This document shows, piece after piece, positions 15,958 to 21,172 of a stretch of DNA of 21,172 nt (positions within the stretch are counted from its first letter, which is position 1; every line of letters starts with the position of its first letter). Made by a program: the position numbers and the translations under genes. The notes under the pieces were generated by a model. The model did no database searches. It was not told where the DNA came from and saw only the letters and a program-made list of their open reading frames with translations. This DNA comes from Fidelibacterota bacterium (GTDB lineage: Bacteria > Fidelibacterota > UBA2242 > JAFGTP01), in assembly GCA_029939785.1 (NCBI GenBank), contig JAOZSG010000010.1, positions 1 through 21,172 of the forward strand, in the 5' to 3' direction.

Positions 15958-16950
15958 ATGGATAAAATAATACCAACAATTACTGCTCTTGGTAAGTATG
16001 TACCAAAAAAAATACTGACAAATAAAGATCTGGAAAAAATGGTTGACACCAATGATGAGTGGATCAAGAGCAGAACAGGAATAAAAGAACGCCGTATTGC
16101 AAACGAAGAAGAAACTTCTTCTTTTATGGCTGCAAAAGCATTTCAGGATATGCAGGAACGATATAATATTGATCCTTTAGATATTGACCTGATATTAGTA
16201 CCTACAATTACACCAGATATGTTTTTCCCATCTACTGCAGCATTGATTCAAGATAAAATTGGAGCAAAAAATGCATGGGGATTCGATTTGTCCGCAGCAT
16301 GTTCCGGATATCTCTATGCTCTTGAAGTCGCATCAAATTTCATCAAATCCGGTCAATATAAAAAAGTTCTTATTGCAGCTTCTGAAAAAATGAGCTCAAT
16401 TACTGATTATACTGATAGAAATACCTGCATACTTTTTGGTGATGGTGCTGGTTTAACATTGATAGAAGCATCAAAAGATGATACAGGAATAATCGATACT
16501 GATCTGCATATGGATAGTATAGGTAAGGATTTCTTATATATTAAAGGTGGTGGATGTCTTAATCCTGCTACTCATGAATCAGTTGACCAAAAATTACATT
16601 ATGTTTATCAGGATGGTCGTCCTGTATATAAATATGCTGTCAGTAAAATGTCTCAAACCGGATATGATCTTGTACATAAACATTCATATACAGGAAAGGA
16701 TATCGACTTATTTATACCTCATCAGGCCAATCAGAGAATTATTGATGCTTGTGCCAGCAGATTAAAATTACGTGAAGATCAAATCATGTCAAATATTGCA
16801 AAATATGGTAATACAACTGCTGCGACAATTCCATTAGCTATGGTTGATGCTATTGATGATAAAAGATTGAAAAAAGGTGACCTTGTTATTATTACCGCAT
16901 TTGGTGGTGGCTTTACCTGGGGTGCAGCATTACTGAAATGGAGTATCTGA
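15958..16950 (+). CDS. fabH: Beta-ketoacyl-ACP synthase III
   Basis: FabH starts fatty acid synthesis by condensing an acyl-CoA primer with malonyl-ACP. The 330-residue protein has the complete Cys-His-Asn triad: C115 in FDLSAACSGYLYALE, H255 in FIPHQANQRIID and N285 in KYGNTTAATIPLA. The N-terminal YVPKKILTNKDLEKMVDTND and TGIKERRI segments are also standard, as is the closing GGGFTWGAALLKW. AAGGA lies 12 bases before the ATG, rather far but usable. It is the first gene of the fab unit; fabD begins 1 base after its stop. Primer preference (acetyl or branched) cannot be told from this reading. Confidence 0.96.
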   Translation: MDKIIPTITALGKYVPKKILTNKDLEKMVDTNDEWIKSRTGIKERRIANEEETSSFMAAKAFQDMQERYNIDPLDIDLILVPTITPDMFFPSTAALIQDKIGAKNAWGFDLSAACSGYLYALEVASNFIKSGQYKKVLIAASEKMSSITDYTDRNTCILFGDGAGLTLIEASKDDTGIIDTDLHMDSIGKDFLYIKGGGCLNPATHESVDQKLHYVYQDGRPVYKYAVSKMSQTGYDLVHKHSYTGKDIDLFIPHQANQRIIDACASRLKLREDQIMSNIAKYGNTTAATIPLAMVDAIDDKRLKKGDLVIITAFGGGFTWGAALLKWSI

Positions 16951-16951
16951 T

Positions 16952-17869
16952 ATGGCTAAAACTGCTTTTATTTTTCCTGGACAAGCTTCGCAATTTGTTG
17001 GAATGGGAATGGATTTATATAATCAGAGTGAGATTGCAACCAAATTATATGATTATGCTGAACAGATTTTTAATTTTTCACTCAAAGAAATTTCCTTTTA
17101 TGGTCCAATACAAGAACTAACCAAAACTGTTATTACACAACCTGCAATATTTGTTAATTCTATAGTTATATTTGAAGAATTAAAAGCAAAAGGATATCTT
17201 CCGGATATGGTTGCTGGACATAGTTTAGGTGAATATTCTGCTTTAGTTGCCGCAGGAGTTCTGACCTTCGAAACCGGATTGGAACTTGTTAAAATTCGTG
17301 CTGAACAAATGCAGATTGCAACTGAAAATAATGCCGGAACAATGGCTGCAATAGTTGGAATGGATTTTAATACTGTAAAAAAAATCCTTGATGAGGCAGG
17401 AATAACAGGAGTATGCGAGGTAGCAAATCATAATTCACCAATACAAGTAGTAATCAGTGGTGATGTGGCAGCTGTACAGACATCTATGCTTGAGTTGAAA
17501 AATGCCGGAGCAAAAAGAGCAATTGAATTAACTGTTGGAGGAGCTTTTCATTCACCATTAATGAGTGAAGCAGGTGAAAAACTAAAAGATGCTTTAGATA
17601 AAGCAAAATTCAAAGCACCAATATGTCCGATTTATTCAAATGTAACCGGAACTTCAACAGATAATCCTGAAGTAATACGCGAAAGACTATATCAACAATT
17701 AACATCCCCTGTTTTATGGGTGAATACTATTGATAATATGATTTCTGATGGTGCTGAAAAATTTATTGAAGTCGGTCCTGGAAAAGTATTACAAGGTTTG
17801 GTTAAAAGAATTTCTAACAATATTGAGCTGGAAGGTGTATCCAGTATCGAAGATTTGGAGAAAAAATAA
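16952..17869 (+). CDS. fabD: Malonyl-CoA:ACP transacylase
   Basis: FabD moves malonyl groups from CoA to the acyl carrier protein. The 305-residue product has the catalytic serine S91 in the nucleophile elbow AGHSLGEYSALVAAG, the catalytic H200 in GGAFHSPLM, and the FIFPGQASQFVGMG N-terminus with its substrate-binding Gln. VGPGKVLQGLVKRI near the end is also diagnostic. It starts 1 base after fabH, and its TAA stop shares its last base with the fabG start, so the three genes are translationally coupled. Confidence 0.96.
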   Translation: MAKTAFIFPGQASQFVGMGMDLYNQSEIATKLYDYAEQIFNFSLKEISFYGPIQELTKTVITQPAIFVNSIVIFEELKAKGYLPDMVAGHSLGEYSALVAAGVLTFETGLELVKIRAEQMQIATENNAGTMAAIVGMDFNTVKKILDEAGITGVCEVANHNSPIQVVISGDVAAVQTSMLELKNAGAKRAIELTVGGAFHSPLMSEAGEKLKDALDKAKFKAPICPIYSNVTGTSTDNPEVIRERLYQQLTSPVLWVNTIDNMISDGAEKFIEVGPGKVLQGLVKRISNNIELEGVSSIEDLEKK

Positions 17870-18615
17870 TGGGTTTTGGATTAGAAAATAAAGTATATAT
17901 AATTACTGGTTCAGGTAGAGGAATTGGCTTAGAGATAGCAAGAACTTTTGCTAAAAATAAAGCAATTGTAGTTCTATCTGATTATAATGAAGAATCATTA
18001 ACTCAGGCAAAAGAAGAATTTGATACAAATAACTATCCATATACAGCGATTCCCTGTAATATTACTGATGAAAATGAAGTATTAAACCTTATCAGTACTA
18101 CTCATAAAAAATATGGTAAAATTGATGGATTGATCAACAACGCAGGAATTACCAGAGATACTCTTCTTATGAGAATGAAAAATGAACAATGGGATGCAGT
18201 TATTGAAACTAATCTAAAAGGTGTTTTTCTTGCAACAAGAGCAGCAGTAAAATATTTAATAAGTCAAAAATTTGGAAAAATTATAAATATTGCATCTGTA
18301 GTAGGTGTTACAGGAAATGCCGGTCAAACTAATTACTCAGCCAGTAAAGCCGGCGTAATAGGATTCACAAAATCAATAGCCCAGGAATTAGGTAGCAGAA
18401 ATATTACTGCTAATGCAATTGCTCCCGGATTTATTGATACTGATATGACAAATAAATTAAGTGATAAAGTAAAAGAAGAATTTTTAAAAAATGTTCCACT
18501 CAAACGAGCGGGATCTCCCGTAGATGTTGCTAATGCAGCATTATTCCTGGCCTCTCCTTTCGCGGATTATATTACAGGTCAGGTATTATTAGTTGATGGT
18601 GGAATGGTAATGTAA
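17869..18615 (+). CDS. fabG: 3-oxoacyl-ACP reductase
   Basis: FabG is the NADPH-dependent ketoreductase of the elongation cycle. It is a short-chain dehydrogenase of 248 residues, the normal size. It has the nucleotide-binding TGSGRGIG (13-20), NNAGITRD (90-97), and the catalytic tetrad N115, S143, Y156 and K160 (in YSASKAG). The C-terminal DYITGQVLLVDGGMVM is typical of true FabG. The start overlaps the fabD stop by one base. Location between fabD and acpP makes the fatty acid role secure. Confidence 0.96.
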   Translation: MGFGLENKVYIITGSGRGIGLEIARTFAKNKAIVVLSDYNEESLTQAKEEFDTNNYPYTAIPCNITDENEVLNLISTTHKKYGKIDGLINNAGITRDTLLMRMKNEQWDAVIETNLKGVFLATRAAVKYLISQKFGKIINIASVVGVTGNAGQTNYSASKAGVIGFTKSIAQELGSRNITANAIAPGFIDTDMTNKLSDKVKEEFLKNVPLKRAGSPVDVANAALFLASPFADYITGQVLLVDGGMVM

Positions 18616-18632
18616 ATAACTTGGAGGATTAA

Positions 18633-18866
18633 ATGGATTATTTAGCAAAAGTAAAAGAAATTACAGCAGACAAATTAGGAGTTGATGAAGCAAAAATTAC
18701 TGAGAATGCATCTTTTATTGATGATCTTGGTGCTGATTCTTTAGATACTGTAGAATTAATCATGAAGATGGAAGAAGAATTTGATTTAGATATTCCTGAT
18801 GAAGAAGCAGAAGGCTTAAAAACTGTTTCTGATGTTGTAACTTATATCGAAGAAAAATTAAAATAA
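18633..18866 (+). CDS. acpP: Acyl carrier protein
   Basis: This 77-residue acidic four-helix protein carries growing acyl chains on a phosphopantetheine arm attached to S36 in the conserved DSLDTVELIMKMEEEF motif. The segment FIDDLGADSL is nearly identical to typical bacterial ACP. A very strong Shine-Dalgarno (TTGGAGGAT) precedes the ATG, consistent with the high output needed for ACP. It sits between fabG (17-base gap) and fabF (10-base gap). Confidence 0.97.
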   Translation: MDYLAKVKEITADKLGVDEAKITENASFIDDLGADSLDTVELIMKMEEEFDLDIPDEEAEGLKTVSDVVTYIEEKLK

Positions 18867-18876
18867 GAAACTACTT

Positions 18877-20115
18877 ATGAAAAAACGAGTTGTTATTACT
18901 GGTATGGGTGCAATTACCCCAGTAGGGAATAATGTCCCTACATTCTGGAATAGCCTTATTGAAGGAAAGAGTGGTACAAAACTAATTGAAGGTTTTGATA
19001 CTGAAGGTCTTCCCGTTAAAATAGGTGCTGAAATTACAAATTTTGATCCTCTTGACTATCTTGAATTAAAAGAGGCAAAACGTATGGACAGAGTTTGTCA
19101 ATTTGGTATGGCAGCAGCTAATCAAGCAGTTGAAGATTCTAAAATTGCAGAGTCAAATTTTGATCCGGCACGTATTGCTGTTGTGACAGGAAGTGGTATC
19201 GGTGGTATTGATACACTAGAAAAACAGCATACTGTTATTATGACAAAAAAACCAAAATTTGTTAGTCCACTATTCATTCCAATGTTAATTCCTGATATTA
19301 TTCCGGGACATATTGCTATGAAATGGAATTTTATGGGTCCAAATTATTCTGTTGCATCTGCGTGTGCTACAGGTTCTCATGCAATCGGAATAGCATATCG
19401 TCATATTCTTTCAGATGATTGTGATGTAATAGTTACCGGCGGTACAGAAGCTAGTATTACACCTTTAGCTCTGGCAGGATTTTCAAATATGAAAGCACTA
19501 TCCAAAAGAAATGATGACCCGGCAAGAGCCAGTCGTCCTTTTGACAAAACAAGAGATGGTTTTGTTATGGGTGAAGGTGCAGGAATGCTTGTTCTTGAAG
19601 AACTGGAACATGCTCTGAAGCGTGGTGCAAATATATATGCAGAGATTGTAGGATATGGTTTTTCTGCTGATGCTTATCATATTACATCACCACATCCTGA
19701 AGGTCGTGGTCAAAAAATTGCTTTAGCATCGGCCATAAGGACTTCCGGGCTTCCAATTGAAGATTTCCAGTATTTGAATGCACACGGTACTTCAACTCCA
19801 TTAAATGATAAGTATGAAACCATTACAATAAAAAAAGTATTTGGTGAAAATGTTAAAAACATTAATATCAGTTCTATAAAATCTATGACCGGTCATCTTC
19901 TCGGTGCTGCCGGTGGAGCCGAAGCAATAGCATTAGCGATGAGTCTTAGAGAACAGATTGTACCACCAACTATTAATTATGAATTTCCTGATCCGGAATG
20001 TGATCTTAATTATACTCCTAATAAGGCAGTTAAAAGAGAAATAAAAGCCGGATTATCTATGAATTTTGGTTTTGGTGGTCATAACGCAGCATTAGCATTA
20101 AAAAAATATGACTAA
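18877..20115 (+). CDS. fabF: Beta-ketoacyl-ACP synthase II
   Basis: FabF is the elongating condensing enzyme of fatty acid synthesis. The 412-residue length is standard. The Cys-His-His set is complete: C163 in SVASACATGSHAIG, H303 in LNAHGTSTPLND and H340 in SMTGHLLGAAGGAEA, with K335 in IKSMTGH. The N-terminus VVITGMGAITPVGNN and the C-terminal NFGFGGHNAAL are the family's. No dehydratase or enoyl reductase gene is in this cluster, so those must lie elsewhere. The rnc start overlaps its last 8 bases. Confidence 0.96.
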   Translation: MKKRVVITGMGAITPVGNNVPTFWNSLIEGKSGTKLIEGFDTEGLPVKIGAEITNFDPLDYLELKEAKRMDRVCQFGMAAANQAVEDSKIAESNFDPARIAVVTGSGIGGIDTLEKQHTVIMTKKPKFVSPLFIPMLIPDIIPGHIAMKWNFMGPNYSVASACATGSHAIGIAYRHILSDDCDVIVTGGTEASITPLALAGFSNMKALSKRNDDPARASRPFDKTRDGFVMGEGAGMLVLEELEHALKRGANIYAEIVGYGFSADAYHITSPHPEGRGQKIALASAIRTSGLPIEDFQYLNAHGTSTPLNDKYETITIKKVFGENVKNINISSIKSMTGHLLGAAGGAEAIALAMSLREQIVPPTINYEFPDPECDLNYTPNKAVKREIKAGLSMNFGFGGHNAALALKKYD

Positions 20116-20839
20116 TTTTTTCAATATAATTTTCAGAAAAATATTCTATAAAACTACCCCATCTTCATTAGAATTGAAGATGGGGTATATATTTTCCAAT
20201 CCAAAACTTCTAAAGACAGCATTAACTCACAGATCCATTACAGAAAAAAATTATCTATCCTATGAAAGATTAGAATTTCTTGGTGACGCTGTTCTCGAAC
20301 TCGTAGTATCTGAATTTCTTTTTAAGAAATATCCAAAAAAAACAGAAGGCTTTTTAACAAAAACCCGTTCCGGCTTAGTAAAAGCTGATAGTCTCTTTGA
20401 AGTTTCAATAAAATTAAATCTACCTGATCACTGTATTACAGATAAAGGTTTGGAATTGACCAAAGATCCTTCACAAAGTAAATTACTTTCAAATTTTGTT
20501 GAAGCAATAATTGGAGCAATTTATCTGGATCGTGGTTATAAACATGCTGAACATTTTATCAATAAATGGATTATCAGTAAAAATGATGTAGAAATGAGTT
20601 CCAATTTTAATTTTAAAGGAAATCTCATTGAATATAGTCAGAAAAATTTCAAGAAACTTCCAAAATTTGTTGTAGATAACGTTAAAGGTCCTGATCATGA
20701 AAGACAATATACAATATCTGTACATATTGATACTAAGAAGTTAGGAACCGGAACAGGTAGAACAAAACTTGGAGCAGAACAGGAAGCAGCTCTGCAAGCA
20801 TTGGAATCATTAAAAGTAAAATATCAAATCGCTGAATAA
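20108..20839 (+). CDS. rnc: Ribonuclease III
   Basis: RNase III cuts double-stranded RNA in rRNA and mRNA processing. The 243-residue protein has a catalytic domain with the signature YERLEFLGDAVLEL (metal ligands E56 and D60) and a second signature SNFVEAIIGAIYLDRGY with E132. In that second signature N129 stands where E. coli has the ligand Asp114. A double-stranded RNA-binding domain covers about 166-240 and ends with GRTKLGAEQEAALQALESL. The ATG at 20108 overlaps fabF by 8 bases and has no clear Shine-Dalgarno, so coupling to fabF is likely. A later ATG at 20180 would cut into the first helix of the fold and is less likely. A perfect 13-bp inverted repeat lies at codons 16-27. Confidence 0.93.
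   Translation: MTNFFNIIFRKIFYKTTPSSLELKMGYIFSNPKLLKTALTHRSITEKNYLSYERLEFLGDAVLELVVSEFLFKKYPKKTEGFLTKTRSGLVKADSLFEVSIKLNLPDHCITDKGLELTKDPSQSKLLSNFVEAIIGAIYLDRGYKHAEHFINKWIISKNDVEMSSNFNFKGNLIEYSQKNFKKLPKFVVDNVKGPDHERQYTISVHIDTKKLGTGTGRTKLGAEQEAALQALESLKVKYQIAE
20155..20187 (+). repeat. Perfect inverted repeat inside the 5' end of rnc
   Basis: Arms TACCCCATCTTCA (20155-20167) and its exact inverse (20175-20187) form a 13-bp stem with a 7-base loop, including four consecutive C-G pairs. It lies 47 bases after the rnc start and covers the internal ATG at 20180. No T-run strong enough for termination follows (TATATATTTT). It may be a structural element acting on rnc mRNA. Confidence 0.7.
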
Positions 20840-20874
20840 AATTATAATTTCAATTCTTAATAAAACTTCATGAC

Positions 20875-21165
20875 CTATTTAACCAACTTGGTCCAACCAT
20901 GTTTATCAATATATTTTTTTAAATTTTTTGGTCGATATTTACTATTATCCCAACGATCTTTTACTGATTGATGAATTAATATTTCCCCTTTGCCATGATC
21001 AATTGGGCGATAATACGCCTTTTTAGAACGATATATATTTTTTCGTGACTTATGTATCTTGGAGTCAAATCTTGGATTCAAACTTTCTATCAAATGGGAT
21101 TCAATACATAGATTAAACGTCATTGCCTCTTCCAACATCCATTTAAGTGAAATATCTGAACTCAT
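20875..21165 (-). CDS. Hypothetical basic protein of 96 residues
   Basis: I do not recognise this protein. It is the only minus-strand gene in the window, convergent with rnc (35-base gap between stops, no clear terminator hairpin). An AGGA lies a few bases before its ATG, which supports it as real. The product is rich in Lys, Arg, His, Tyr and Trp, with no membrane helix or signal peptide. Its middle (RKNIYRSKKAYYRPIDHGKG) is strongly basic, and the end has KDRWDNSKYRPKNLKKYIDKHG. This composition suggests nucleic-acid or ribosome binding, but that is only inference. The stop is TAG. Seven bases of the window lie beyond its start, so its promoter is not visible. Confidence 0.55.
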   Translation of the reverse strand: MSSDISLKWMLEEAMTFNLCIESHLIESLNPRFDSKIHKSRKNIYRSKKAYYRPIDHGKGEILIHQSVKDRWDNSKYRPKNLKKYIDKHGWTKLVK

Positions 21166-21172
21166 ATATCCT

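Noticed and set aside
20180..20839. Alternative rnc start at the internal ATG
   Set aside because: It would remove the first helix of the RNase III fold (the LELK residues before MGY), has no ribosome site and lies inside the hairpin; the ATG overlapping fabF is preferred.

Overview
This is an AT-rich window (roughly 30% GC by eye) from a diderm bacterium. It carries a LolA-type periplasmic lipoprotein carrier, SPOR-domain envelope proteins, the Bat (aerotolerance) proteins BatD and BatE, and a complete type II fatty acid cluster. BatD plus BatE, a relaxed lipobox, and an RNase III with Asn in place of one metal-ligand Asp all fit the Fibrobacteres-Chlorobi-Bacteroidetes (FCB) superphylum or a related candidate phylum. 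I cannot place it more precisely. Unlike many Bacteroidetes it uses clear Shine-Dalgarno sites (for example before acpP, gcvT and rpmF). Several starts are TTG (ruvC, rpmF and possibly yceD).

Layout. 1-2350: the 3' part of a Bat operon (batD, cut by the window edge, then batE). 2497-4851: a small SPOR-domain protein, then yebC-ruvC-ruvA (DNA repair) without ruvB. 4870-9933: gcvT, ftsK, a lolA-like gene and a UPF0104/LPG-synthase-type membrane protein, all tightly packed. 10170-12473: a COG2403-type nucleotide-binding protein (cyclic 2,3-diphosphoglycerate synthetase family) paired with a carbamate kinase and closed by a strong terminator. 12596-14986: ndk, a SPOR lipoprotein and a polytopic membrane protein of unknown function. 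15161-20839: yceD-rpmF, then fabH-fabD-fabG-acpP-fabF-rnc. A convergent unknown 96-codon gene (20875-21165, minus strand) ends the window. All other genes are on the plus strand. No gene-free stretch exceeds 300 bases; the longest is 9934-10169 (236 bases).

How the genes work together. The fab genes form one translationally coupled unit (gaps of 1 base or overlaps of 1-8 bases) that covers initiation, malonyl transfer, reduction, carrier and elongation; rnc is coupled to fabF. plsX, which usually sits between rpmF and fabH, is absent. In its place are a 19-base perfect palindrome and a 22-bp hairpin followed by seven T, so rpmF and fabH are probably separate transcription units. A perfect 13-bp stem lies inside the 5' coding part of rnc and could be an autoregulatory RNase III target.

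I see no CRISPR array, transposon, tRNA, rRNA, phage or defence locus. Most of the window is conserved housekeeping. The parts most worth checking are the rnc hairpin, the rpmF-fabH junction, the COG2403-carbamate kinase pair and the orphan gene at the right edge.
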